NCBI GenBank assembly: GCA_963798195.1
Contig: CAWCSF010000010.1
Location: forward strand, 1-64,000
DNA: 64,000 nucleotides
Direction: 5' to 3'
Origin: CAVSRC01 sp963798195
GTDB lineage: Bacteria; Pseudomonadota; Alphaproteobacteria; Rhizobiales; Kaistiaceae
Shown here: one piece after another, positions 19,815 through 28,838 of the stretch
Layout of the letters: every line of letters starts with the position of its first letter
How positions within the stretch are numbered: position 1 is the first letter of the stretch
The notes under the pieces: model-generated
Seen by the model: the letters and a program-made list of their open reading frames with translations, nothing else
What the model was told of the DNA's origin: nothing
Database searches by the model: none
Program-made: the position numbers and the translations under genes

Positions 19815-21245
19815 ATGATGACGCGCAGTGACACAGCAGGGGAGCACTGCGGCAAGAGGCTTAGGGCTGTCGCCACACGCCTCAAAACGGCCGTCGTCGC
19901 CGCTCTTCTCATCACGATAACGGCGTGCTGTGGGACAGCAATGTCGCAGACGCCGGAATACGACCTTGCCACCACGGCGGTGATGCGGATCAAGTTGCCG
20001 ATGTCGCAGGCCTTGACCGTTGCCGTGACCGGCTCGGTAGGAAAGGTCGTACCGGCCGATCCGGCGATCGCAGACGCTCAACTTATTACCGACAGATCCA
20101 TCTACGTGGTCGGCAAGTCGTTGGGTATCACGACGGTCAATCTTTATTCGGCAGACGGCAAGCCCGTGGGTCTGCTGGCCGTCGAGGTGGGCGTGGACAC
20201 CGCCGACATTTCGCGCTCCATCCGTGCGGCATTGCCGAACTCACGCGTGAAGGTCAACACCGTCAACGGTCGCGTCCGGCTTTCTGGGACGGTGGCCGAT
20301 GCAAACACGATGCAGAAAGTTCTCGATATTGTTGGTCAGTACGGCAGTCCGGCGGTGATCAACACCATAACCTTGAGCGGCGGACAGCAGGTCAATCTCG
20401 AGGTGCGCATCCTCGAGGCTCAGCGCAACGCCGCGCGTGAACTAGGAGTCGAGTGGGGCGGATCAATTGGTGGCCTGACGATCAAGATGGGCGGTGGTCC
20501 CGATAACCCCGCCGCAGATGCGAGATCCTTTTCGTCGTTCGCAGCGAAGGTAATCTCGGGCGGTGTGGGCCTCACCGCGACCATCAACGCCCTTGAAGTA
20601 AAGGGTCTTGTACGCACCCTGGCCGAGCCAAATCTGACGACGCTGTCGGGTGTAAAGGCAAGCTTTCTTGCCGGCGGGCAGATCCCGATTCGGACCAATG
20701 ATGACAACGGCAATTCCACGCTGTCATACAAGGACTTCGGCGTCCGACTGGTCTTCACGCCCGTAGTGCTCGATGGCGACCGCATTCAAATTCAGCTCAC
20801 CCCAGAAGTCAGCGACCTGAAAGGCTTCACCGATCTCCACGACCCGATCTTTATCACGCGCACCCTTGATGCGACTGTCGAGCTCCGGGACGGGCAAAGC
20901 TTCTCCGTCGCCGGTCTCCTTCAAGACAGCACGACGTTGACCCAGAACCAGCTGCCGTGGGTTGGAGCCGTTCCGATCCTTGGCGCGCTCTTCAAATCGT
21001 CAAGCTACCAAAAGAAAGAAACCGAACTGGTGGTCATCGTCACACCAAAACTCGTCCGGCCGAATGCGCCAGGTCAGTTGCTGGCATCTCCCCTCGACAG
21101 AACCATGCCGGCAAACGATCCGGAGTTCTTCTTGCACGGGAAGATGGAGATAACTCCGAAGATGATCCAGGATGTGCAGTCTGGAGCCGGGGTCGAGGGC
21201 CCGTTTGGCTACATCATTGACCTTGGCGTTGGGAGCGGCGGTTGA
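19815..21245 (+). CDS. cpaC: Tad/Flp pilus secretin CpaC
   Basis: A 476-residue protein from ATG 19815, with an open frame from 19752. A signal peptide precedes the pilus-type N-domain (LPMSQALTVAVTGSVGKVVP, SLGITTVNLYSADG), a BON-like segment (ALPNSRVKVNTVNGRVRLSG) and the secretin core (VRTLAEPNLTTLSGVKASF, GGQIPI, LVFTPVVLDGDRI, LPWVGAVPILGALFKS). It should form the outer-membrane ring for a Tad pilus. It follows cpaB by 176 bases and is joined to the next lipoprotein gene by overlapping stop and start. The usual cpaA/E/F and tadBC genes are absent here. Confidence 0.92.
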   Translation: MMTRSDTAGEHCGKRLRAVATRLKTAVVAALLITITACCGTAMSQTPEYDLATTAVMRIKLPMSQALTVAVTGSVGKVVPADPAIADAQLITDRSIYVVGKSLGITTVNLYSADGKPVGLLAVEVGVDTADISRSIRAALPNSRVKVNTVNGRVRLSGTVADANTMQKVLDIVGQYGSPAVINTITLSGGQQVNLEVRILEAQRNAARELGVEWGGSIGGLTIKMGGGPDNPAADARSFSSFAAKVISGGVGLTATINALEVKGLVRTLAEPNLTTLSGVKASFLAGGQIPIRTNDDNGNSTLSYKDFGVRLVFTPVVLDGDRIQIQLTPEVSDLKGFTDLHDPIFITRTLDATVELRDGQSFSVAGLLQDSTTLTQNQLPWVGAVPILGALFKSSSYQKKETELVVIVTPKLVRPNAPGQLLASPLDRTMPANDPEFFLHGKMEITPKMIQDVQSGAGVEGPFGYIIDLGVGSGG

Positions 21246-21499
21246 GCGAGCAAACATCTTTGGCAGCTGCAGCTGGCCTGCTGGCCCTGTCCCTTTGCGG
21301 CTGCACCTACGATTACCTTCAGCACAGCGACCGGATCGGTTATCGCGCGGGGGATGCGGTAAGGGCCAACATAGCGGGTCAAACAACCGATCCCTTATCC
21401 GCCTCGATGTTCGATACCACCGGGCTGGGGAGAAACGGATCAGTCATTCCGAAGCCCCCCGCTCAACCGGCGCCTGCGACACCGCCCGGCACACCATAA
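21242..21499 (+). CDS. Small lipoprotein of the Tad locus
   Basis: An 85-residue lipoprotein. The lipobox is LSLCGC within a hydrophobic signal, then YDYLQHSDRIGYRAGDAVRA and a proline-rich tail. Short lipoproteins with the DxxSDRxxxxAGDAV pattern regularly sit next to cpaC in rhizobial pilus clusters. A role with the secretin is assumed from position only. The TTG start overlaps the cpaC stop (TTGA), so the two are coupled. Confidence 0.65.
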   Translation: MSEQTSLAAAAGLLALSLCGCTYDYLQHSDRIGYRAGDAVRANIAGQTTDPLSASMFDTTGLGRNGSVIPKPPAQPAPATPPGTP

Positions 21500-21501
21500 G
21501 G

Positions 21502-21525
21502 GGCGGGCTGGACCCAGCGCCCGCC
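21502..21525. terminator. Hairpin between convergent genes
   Basis: GGCGGGC and GCCCGCC pair perfectly around a 10-base loop that can itself pair. It lies between the ends of the lipoprotein gene (plus) and the TPR gene (minus) and could act in both directions. No T-run follows. Confidence 0.45.
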
Positions 21526-21550
21526 GGGGTACGCCGCGCCCGGCGACGGA

Positions 21551-22081
21551 TCAGGCGCCGAGCTTTGCGGCCTTGGCGTATATCAGCAGATTGTTGGCGA
21601 TGACCGAGTTCTGAGGATCGATTTGCTTGGCCTTGCGCAGGTTGGCGACCGCGGTCTTGAGATCGCCGCGCAACATGTGGGAATAGCCAAGATTGTTGTA
21701 ATACTGCGCTGTTCCTCCGGTCAGCCGGAACAGGGCCGCATAAGCGCGATCCGCTACATCAAAACGCCGCAAGCGATCGTAGGAAGCGGCCAAACCCACA
21801 TAGCCCTCCGGGTCTTTTGGCGTCAATTCGATCACTCTTGTGTATAGAGCGGCGGAATATCCGAAATCGCTATTGCGAAAGTGTGCGCGGGCTTCGGCGA
21901 GGGCGCGATCAGCTGTGTAAGAGCCGATGTTCGTCAGGTCCGCGGTCTGAAGCTGATTGTCACCAAAGGCACTGAAAACGCTCGGACCTCCGGTACTGCA
22001 GCCGGCGAGCGGCGTTGCCGCTATCGTAAGGATCAAAATCCCACAGCAAAGCGACCCCAGTCTGAAGTGCTGCATGCTCAT
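21551..22081 (-). CDS. TPR-repeat lipoprotein (TadD-like)
   Basis: A 176-residue protein with a lipoprotein signal (ATPLAGCS) and about three tetratricopeptide repeats from residue 55: ALAEARAHFRNSDFGYSAAL, then DPEGYVGLAASYDRLRRFDV, then YYNNLGYSHMLRGDLKTAV, ending KQIDPQNSVIANNLL. TadD-type lipoproteins help mount the secretin of Tad systems. The assignment rests on fold, lipobox and the neighbouring cpa genes. It is transcribed towards cpaC, and the gene upstream on the same strand is the vWA protein. Confidence 0.75.
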   Translation of the reverse strand: MSMQHFRLGSLCCGILILTIAATPLAGCSTGGPSVFSAFGDNQLQTADLTNIGSYTADRALAEARAHFRNSDFGYSAALYTRVIELTPKDPEGYVGLAASYDRLRRFDVADRAYAALFRLTGGTAQYYNNLGYSHMLRGDLKTAVANLRKAKQIDPQNSVIANNLLIYAKAAKLGA

Positions 22082-22273
22082 GCCCCCACAAGGCCGCTGT
22101 GAAGTGCGGCCACGGATTCCCCGGTTTCAACATAGTTCCGCGCCCGATTATCAAATATGAACGCGCCAGGTAGACGTTCGATTAGGCCTAACAGTTGGTT
22201 AACCGCCGGCGCCATGGCACATCGATGTCTGCGCAGATCAGCAAGGAATATAGAGATCGCATTTTTCCGTCGT

Positions 22274-23587
22274 CTATGAGGCCACACGAAGGTCCGAGAT
22301 TTCAGTGCCGATCTTCTGGAACGTCGCAATGATCTGATCGGCCGAAGTTAGCAGGAAGAAGCTTGTCGGGTCACTGGCGCAGTCCTTCAACAACGTGGAA
22401 GTAGGATCACCGCCCGTGTTGACCTGCACGGTGTAGATAAGGACGCCGGCCGCCTTCATGGCGGTGCAGGCGATGCTCTGCCGGGCATCGATCTGCGCCT
22501 GATTTGTGTACCAGCGGTCCTCGGTATTCAGACCGTCCGTGAGCAGGATGATGATCTGTTTGTATTTGCGGTCCGGATCCATCGGCGGGACGGTGAACGG
22601 CGCACTTGTCAACGATTGCCAGCCCCACTGGAGACCGATTGCCTGATTCGTGTTGCCACTGGGCTGCATGGCGTCGACCAAATTGTCGAGCCTCGTCCAG
22701 TCGTATGTGAGGCCTACAAGCTGCGTTGGGCAGTTGCCATATTGTTCGGCGGGAAACAGTGTCGCGGGCGTCCCGGGCGCCGGAGCGGCATTCGCGGTGT
22801 CGTAGTTCTGGTTGCGGTCAGTAACGCATCCGTTCCACGTATCGTGATCGGCGGACGTCCAGATCTTGAAGTGGTTGAGGCATGAGGACTTGGTCGTGTA
22901 CGTCGTATTGCTGCAGGTACCGTTCGCAGCCTCCCATAGGTCCCACCTGACCCAGGGCTGATCGTAATTGTCTGAGCCAGCGTTGACGTCCTTGCTGAAA
23001 GGAACGATCGACACATGAACATCGCCGTCCTTGTTGGCTACCTTCTTCATCTGGGCGAGTAGACTGTGTGTAGCGGTCTTCAGCGCATCCATTTTGCCGG
23101 ACTGAGCCATCGAACCGGTGTTGTCGAGGACCAAGGCAACGCGCAGGAGCGTTTGCCCCCACAGCGCTTCGGTCGACACGGCAACCGGAATGCTCTTCAG
23201 GCCAATCAGCCCGAGAAAGTAGGTTGGGACCTCGGCAGAGGCGCCTATCTTTATGGTTGGGCCTATAGCGGAGTAGGATGCGTTAAGTGAGAGCGCTTGT
23301 GCTTCCGGGTTCGAGAAGTTCGCGTTGAACAACTGCGTCGCGGACTCGTGCATTTCCGATGTCGACATCGATGCGACGTTGTCTACGCGCGCAAGGGCGA
23401 GGGCGGTCGCATCAATGGCAGCCTGCATGTCAGCGCGGGCGCGGATGCCTCGTGTGTAGTCGACCGTTCCTCCCATGGAAACAACAATGGGCACAGACAT
23501 GATCGCGAAAATGATGGCGACGTTGCCGCTTTTCGCAACTCCAAAGCGGCGTGCGGTGGCGAAAACAGCCGAGATCCTGTCAAACAT
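22274..23587 (-). CDS. TadE/TadG-like pilus protein with von Willebrand A domain
   Basis: Start chosen at the ATG complementing 23585-23587, giving 437 residues. The open frame runs 50 codons further upstream without protein-like character. The N-terminus has the TadE/G signature: a basic stretch, SGNVAIIFAIMSVPIVVSMG, then a helix with DYTRGIRARADMQAAIDATA. A vWA domain follows from about 165, with the metal-site motif VLDNTGSMAQSGK, several cysteines in the middle insert and IILLTDGLNTED. Such proteins are pseudopilins or surface proteins of Tad systems. Here it lies opposite to cpaBC with the TPR lipoprotein gene downstream. Confidence 0.85.
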   Translation of the reverse strand: MFDRISAVFATARRFGVAKSGNVAIIFAIMSVPIVVSMGGTVDYTRGIRARADMQAAIDATALALARVDNVASMSTSEMHESATQLFNANFSNPEAQALSLNASYSAIGPTIKIGASAEVPTYFLGLIGLKSIPVAVSTEALWGQTLLRVALVLDNTGSMAQSGKMDALKTATHSLLAQMKKVANKDGDVHVSIVPFSKDVNAGSDNYDQPWVRWDLWEAANGTCSNTTYTTKSSCLNHFKIWTSADHDTWNGCVTDRNQNYDTANAAPAPGTPATLFPAEQYGNCPTQLVGLTYDWTRLDNLVDAMQPSGNTNQAIGLQWGWQSLTSAPFTVPPMDPDRKYKQIIILLTDGLNTEDRWYTNQAQIDARQSIACTAMKAAGVLIYTVQVNTGGDPTSTLLKDCASDPTSFFLLTSADQIIATFQKIGTEISDLRVAS

Positions 23588-24735
23588 CGCGCCAGTAACT
23601 TCCCTTTTGGCGAGGGATACGTTGGCCCGCTGAAGGATGGATGAATTTCGCGCGGAGGATTTGCGCGGATATTGAAACCGTTCCGAAACTGATCGGCGTC
23701 GCTGGACGCGCATCCCGGCCGAGCCCTTAAGCTCCAAGCAACGCCTAATGCCAAAGGAGGCATCCCCACAGTTGCCGGCTTAGGTTAGGAGGGTGTCCGG
23801 ATTCCAGCGGCCGACCCATTACCATATCCCTTGCCGGATGGACGGGCGGCCTAGGACGTCCACCATTCTGGTAGAGCGTTAAAGCTGATCGGTTCCTGGC
23901 GGCGGCGGTATTTCGAAGAGTGATCGATCTGGAAACCGTCAGCATGTCCCTTAGGGCAACCCGCCCATTGGCGCCTTTCGAGCGCGCAGGGTTTCTTTCG
24001 GAACACATGCAACGCTGATCGGCGCAGCGGCACGTGACGCCATGTCGATCATCCGCTAGTGGTTTCCGCGGTATCAAGGCGCCGACCCGCGAGTTCATCG
24101 ATCATCGTCTGTGGCACCGATTTGTGTCGGATACCCGCACGCTTACCCGAAGTTTTTCGGCACAATGCATGTCATGTGACCTGTCCCGGGCGGTCACTTT
24201 TCGCAGCATGGCGCCGTGGAGAGCAATTAACGGGCTTCTCGTTGAATGCCGGCCCGGGACTAAAAAGGCCGATCGCGCTTTCCTCACAGCACACACATGG
24301 GACCCACCGTGTACATGCTTGGTACGCGTCGCACATGTGAGGAGGTGGCGCCAATCGCAGGGTCAGAATTCGATCGGCCAGTTGATACTTCGGATCCGAG
24401 GTCGTGTGCTTCGATTCGGATGGATACACCGGGGAGGGCGGCCACTGCGTTCCAACCATCAGGGGAGGCTGCGGCCGCGTCGTCCTTATAGCGGGGTGCG
24501 GTTCGCCAGAGACGCCGCGGAGTTCAACCTTTTGCGATCTTCGCCGCGGGTCGTGGGGTGCCGCCCAACGGGAGATTGCCAACCACGAGAAGCCAGAACC
24601 ATCTCGTCGGCATGCGTTGCGCGTGGCCGAGCCCGAACCGACTTGCTCGGCCTGGCCGGGTGGGACTGGACTAGCCCATCCGACAGACCGATCGGCACTC
24701 GCACCGTGGTACGGCGAGAGCGTTCTGGTTTCCGG
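23588..24735. other. 1.1-kb gap without recognisable gene
   Basis: Several long open frames overlap here (the longest 24034-24894 on plus), but their translations are rich in Arg, Ser, Cys and Trp and show no domains, as expected of non-coding GC-rich DNA. The part next to 23587 should contain the promoter of the vWA gene. Confidence 0.5.
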
Positions 24736-25071
24736 CTAGGCGCCATGGCTCAATGTCTGCTGCACGACGCGCCAAACTGCATTCCTAATTCCGGGAATAA
24801 GCAGGCCAGTCAGAGCAATCAGTTGTATCGCTGCGATAGACCACAGAATGCTCCTGAACGGCTCCTTCCGAGTCTTGTGACGAAGGTACCGTGAGGCGAG
24901 AAGGGCCCCGATAGTTCCGCCCAAGGCCGCTATCGCCAAGAGCGTTCTCTCGGGCATACGCCAGCGGCCATTGGCGGCACAATATTTATCCCACGCAAAA
25001 GCGACCGCACTCACAACGTTGATCACGACGAGATATAGGCTAGCGACCGCGAGCGTTTCACCGACTGGCAT
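24736..25071 (-). CDS. DUF1294 membrane protein
   Basis: A 111-residue protein from the ATG complementing 25069-25071. The family pattern is clear: a helix (ASLYLVVINVVSAVAFAWDK), DKYCAANGRWRMPERTLLAI, ALGGTIGALLASRYLRHKTR, then KEPF and a last membrane helix. DUF1294 proteins are small inner-membrane proteins, sometimes fused to cold-shock domains, without a defined function. The open frame extends 27 codons upstream, but the start used is better placed for the family and has GGAG before it. Confidence 0.85.
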   Translation of the reverse strand: MPVGETLAVASLYLVVINVVSAVAFAWDKYCAANGRWRMPERTLLAIAALGGTIGALLASRYLRHKTRKEPFRSILWSIAAIQLIALTGLLIPGIRNAVWRVVQQTLSHGA

Positions 25072-25167
25072 ATCGCTGCGCCACTCCAAATAGCTGAAAG
25101 TCCTAGACCCGCATTCCCCAGACGGACGCTCATTTCTGATCCGAGCCGTCAAATGAAAACGGCCGAC

Positions 25168-25491
25168 CTATTCGATCGCCCTCGGAATTCTATCCTCATT
25201 CCCACTCATCACGGGACGAAGAAGCTCGGCGACATCTGGCACACACTGCTTGAGCCACAAGTAAGCGAGGTAAGCCGGGTCGGCATCGATCGCCTTGGCC
25301 AGAGGAACAACCTTGTCGAGCGGGACGCGGGCCTCGCCGGTCCGGAACATCCCAATGATCTGCGGCCCCTGGTACCCGATCTCCTTGCCGATCTGCGCTT
25401 CACTCTTGCGATGCGCGACAGCGTCGAGCTTGGCAGCAACGTATGCAGTGAAGATATTATGCGAAGCGCCGGTCGAGTGATTGTCACTCAT
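25168..25491 (-). CDS. Small XRE-like helix-turn-helix protein
   Basis: A 107-residue protein with AAAGGA nine bases before its ATG. Residues about 15-80 form a helix-turn-helix: LDAVAHRKSEAQIGKEIGYQ, QIIGMFRTGEARVPLDKVVP, LAKAIDADPAYLAYLWLKQ. Proteins of this type occur in phages and genomic islands as well as in chromosomes, as regulators. The tandem palindromic array begins 260 bases upstream of it. Whether this protein binds the array cannot be told from sequence alone. Confidence 0.7.
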   Translation of the reverse strand: MSDNHSTGASHNIFTAYVAAKLDAVAHRKSEAQIGKEIGYQGPQIIGMFRTGEARVPLDKVVPLAKAIDADPAYLAYLWLKQCVPDVAELLRPVMSGNEDRIPRAIE

Positions 25492-25754
25492 GACAGTAAG
25501 TCCTTTCGATTGCGAGTTCGTTGATATTGTTCTTATAGCGACCCTACCCTGGGAAGCGCTCGGTCAACGCGCGGGATCTCGCAATGCGTTTCGCTGTCAG
25601 CTGCTGTTTGCAAGATCGCGTTCTGGCCTCTTCGTCGATGAAGTTGTCTGCGACGCAGTGCCGCCGTACCGGAAACGTCGCAAATTTCGGCCGGTGATGG
25701 ATCGACGATGGGGGAACACCGACAGCGCCCCAGCGCTGCCGCATGTCAGTGAAC

Positions 25755-26340
25755 TTCGCGAATTCGCGGATGGGCTGATTAGCCTCTTAGCGGATGGACC
25801 ATTTAGCGGAAGGGTCCATGAGCCCATGAGCCTTCCGTCGGTTCGTCCCTTCGCGAATTCGCGGATGGGCTGATTAGCGTCTTAGCGGATGGACTATTTG
25901 GCGGAAGGGTCCATGGCCCATCAGCCTTCCATCGGTTCGTCCCTTCGCGAATTCGCGGATGGGCTGATTAGCGTCTTAGCGGACTATTTGGCGGAAGGGT
26001 CCATGGCCCATCAGCCTTTCGCAGTCGGTTTCGTCCCTTCGCGAATTCGCGGATGGGCTGATTAGCGTCTTAGCGGACTATTTGGCGGAAGGGTCCATGG
26101 CCCATCAGCCTTCCGTCGGTTCGTCCCTTCGCGAATTCGCGGATGGGCTGATTAGCGTCTTAGCGGACTATTTGGCGGAAGGGTCCATGGCCCATCAGCC
26201 TTTCCGTCGGTTCGTCCCTTCGCGAATTCGCGGATGGGCTGATTAGCGTCTTAGCGGATGGACTATTTAGCGGAAGGGTCCATGGCCCATCAGCCTTCCG
26301 TCGGTTCGTCCCTTCGCGAATTCGTCATTTAGCGATTTCG
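25755..26340. repeat. Tandem array of ~94-bp palindromic units
   Basis: Six units start with TTCGCGAATTCGCGGATGGG at 25755, 25850, 25944, 26038, 26128 and 26219, and a partial seventh lies at 26313. Spacings are 90-95 bases. Each unit contains the perfect palindrome CGCGAATTCGCG, a long interrupted palindrome (GGCTGAT with ATCAGCC outside, ATGGAC with GTCCAT inside, the latter lost by a 4-base deletion in units 3-5), and three TTAGCG or TTGGCG words. Units differ by only a few bases, so the array is recent or kept homogeneous. No open frame runs through it. Confidence 0.95.
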
Positions 26341-26452
26341 CTGCCCGCCTGGGTGGAGGGGGGACCTGCAGTGCCGGAACGGAGAGGCGACAGGGCAATG
26401 ATGTTATCCGTCACGAACCCATCGATCATCCGGTGCCAGCTTCCCCACTGAC

Positions 26453-26655
26453 CTATTCGGGACTCAATTGTCGAGGTGGCGCTCCGATCCGCTCCACGCG
26501 CTCACCAAGGCGATCCATCCGGCGATGCAGCCTTGCCCTTTTTCCCTCAATGGCGGTTAGCCGCGCCCTCATGTCGCGCACGTCGTCGGCGATCCGGTCG
26601 ACTTTCTCGTCGAGCCGCTTCAGATATCCAGGACGATGCTTTCAGAATCCTCCAC
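26453..26655 (-). pseudogene. Small coiled-coil protein, one frame break
   Basis: From GTG (complement of 26653-26655) the frame reads VEDSESIVLD and hits a stop. With one base added after 'GGATAT', the reading continues YLKRLDEKVDRIADDVRDMR, then ARLTAIEGKRARLHRRMDRL and GERVERIG to a TAG at 26453-26455. This is a short heptad-repeat coiled coil of a type common in alphaproteobacteria, of unknown function. The length of 203 bases is not a multiple of three, which agrees with a single missing base. Confidence 0.5.
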
Positions 26656-27069
26656 CGCGCGACCAGATTACATCTTTAGAAGGAGCCGGGAAGCTGGACC
26701 CGTCATCGTGGGCGAACCGCCCGCCGGTGTTTCGACGCGCGATCAAAACTGCGTCTGGACCTTCAGCATGGACATCAATTCCACGCGTGGGTCATGCAAA
26801 TCGCTGAACGCTCGAGTTTCAACATTGTGCGGGCCGACGAGGTTATGCTTCAGAACCCGCTACCGAGCTCGCCGGCGAGTTCCGTGTTCGTCGAAGGTGT
26901 CGGAGTAGCGTCGACACACCGCACCAGCCAGTGATCTTCCCTCGGGCTTGAAATGTGTTCGCGGCGTTGCCAGAGCCGCCCACTGACGCCTATCGCGAGG
27001 CAGACGCCGCCGGACGGATATCGTCGATGACCGGAACCGTACTGACTAGCCGGACCAGTCAGGATTTCG

Positions 27070-27124
27070 CCTATTCCTCTAATACGTAGATTCTAAGTAA
27101 GTAGTAGTAAGTATGAGGAATAGG
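27070..27124. repeat. 10-bp inverted repeat in AT-rich DNA
   Basis: CCTATTCCTC (27070-27079) and GAGGAATAGG (27115-27124) are perfect inverted copies flanking 35 bases of unusually AT-rich sequence with repeated GTAAGTAG-like words. Just to the left, CTGACT and AGTCAG (27042-27062) form a second, smaller inverted repeat. Confidence 0.7.
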
Positions 27125-28193
27125 ACGGGCATTTCGCTGGATCGTTCCGGCTCCCTCCTCGGCTTCCCAAGGAAACCCATGGCTGACCATGGCGATCGCC
27201 GGCGCCCATGGCGATCCATGGAGCTGGGACGGGGGCGAAAATCGCCATGGTTCTCGCCGGGCGTGGATCTTGCGTGGTTTCAGGAAGCGGATTTATGGCC
27301 GGCGATCTCGTCTACCTAAAGAGGCGGATCCGGCGCGGAGAAATTGCCGCGCCGCGTCACGGGGTTGTGAGTGGACGAAACCGGAAGAGGACAGCGCAGC
27401 AAGGCCGTGGAGAGTAAGTAAGCCCTGAGCGACAACGCGCATATATTTGCGCTAGCGCGTCAGCGTTACGGCAGGGAAGCAAGAGAGCAAGAGAGGAGGT
27501 GCGACCGGAACATGTCGAGTGCAAAGGGCCTGGAGGCGACCCCATCCATCGTCCCTCTATCCTCTTCCTCTCTCGAATAGCCCCTCTCCCCTCAGGGTGT
27601 TCTCGCTACGCAGTGATCAGTCTCTGCGTCTCATTATGCTCCGGTGAGGCGCTTCTAACATCACCGTCTGAGAGTGTCTGGGCATCTATTTTGCCCTGGG
27701 TTTCCTTCATATGCGAGTTCAACTTGGCTTCGACCGATCGCTCTTTGGCAATATGCTATTCGACGTCCCGGATCGCTTTTCGACGGGGCTGTCTCTCATG
27801 TGTTCCGGAACATCCCTCGGGCTTGGTGTTGACCAAAATCGACGCTTGTGAACGTTGGACCTGGTTTGAGGGGGCGTTTTCGGGTTCACAGAAGTTCACG
27901 GAACTTCACACATTGCCTAATGTCACTAGACGCCGTTTCAATCGACGGGTCGGCTGTGAAAAGTTCACGCATGGAGTTCACACGTCGGGAGATCAGTTAG
28001 ACCCTTGGCCTGGTCCAGGTGGACTGTCTCTAGGCTCTGACCTGATGACCCTGGACTAGTGTCAGAAGCGATTTCGATCAGTTTGTCGGAGAACTCCAGA
28101 CGCCCTGCAGCTGGCGTCGAGCCAAGGTTGACGTGAGTTGATTTTGGAGCTGCATTTTCAGGTGCTGTTTTCGAGTCAACTTAGCTTAAACAA

Positions 28194-28277
28194 AAATCAA
28201 CCAAACCTCTAATGTGGAATTAGCCGATGCAAGCCGTGGGGCTCGCTTGGTTGATTTAAGTTGATTTAAGTTGATTT
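28194..28277. repeat. GTTGATTT iteron-like repeats and 11-bp inverted repeat
   Basis: AAATCAACCAA (28194-28204) is inverted perfectly at 28247-28257, and the right arm runs into direct copies of GTTGATTTAA (28249, 28259, 28269), then GGGTTGATCC. Two more GTTGA words lie upstream around 28130-28140. The pattern resembles iterons or operator arrays. Confidence 0.65.
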
Positions 28278-28838
28278 CCGGGTTGATCCATCAGACCGTG
28301 GCCTGGTCCCGGAGGACTGCTTTCAGGCCTTGGCCTGATGGACCTGGACTACCCCTTCGATCTGCCATCAGTTCGTCGGAGAGTTCCCGGCGCTGTGGGC
28401 TGGTTTTGAAAGACCGTTATCAGGCCTAAGCATGGTGGACTTGGACAAGTTCTCGCATGCGTTTGCGATCAGCTCATCGGAGCTTGGCAGACAGCACGGC
28501 AGCGGCACATGGCTTCATCCCGTCACGCAATCCGATAGAAGGGCTCCGCCGAAGGGAGCATGGTTCCACCTCGTTCGCCGCTCATCGGCGAATTTGACTT
28601 CACCCGATCTCGGGGGAGTCATCGACGTCCACCACGGAGCGGTGAAATTGCCACCTGAAGGCAGGGAACTCGCTCAGGAGAATGAGAGTGCGCCCCGCCT
28701 TGGCAGACAATAAAATACCATTACGCCGACCAGATTTACCCGACCGCGCAGGACAGAGATTTGCTTCTATATGGACAGTCGTTGATTCCGTAGCGTTGCA
28801 AACGGAATGTGGCAGTCGTCCAAATGGACCTTGAGTTC

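Larger units (their letters stand above)
26656..28838. other. 2.2-kb repeat-rich region without recognisable gene
   Basis: No open frame here has a known domain. The region instead holds structured DNA: inverted repeats at 27042-27062 and 27070-27124, a cluster of CCATGG words at 27177-27256, several TTCAC words at 27885-27985, related ~85-base segments at about 28004, 28284 and 28408, and GTTGATTT repeats with an 11-base inverted repeat at 28194-28257. It lies beside the HUH-like gene and may be the remnant of a mobile or replicating element. Confidence 0.5.

Noticed and set aside
24034..24894. 286-codon plus-strand open frame
   Set aside because: Arg/Ser/Cys/Trp-rich translation without domains, no ribosome-binding site, and its end overlaps the confident DUF1294 gene.
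25755..26340. Possible CRISPR array
   Set aside because: The whole 94-base unit repeats, including what would be spacers. There are no unique sequences between repeats and no cas genes.
26433..26807. 124-codon plus-strand frame
   Set aside because: The complementary strand carries a clear coiled-coil reading frame. This one is its shadow.
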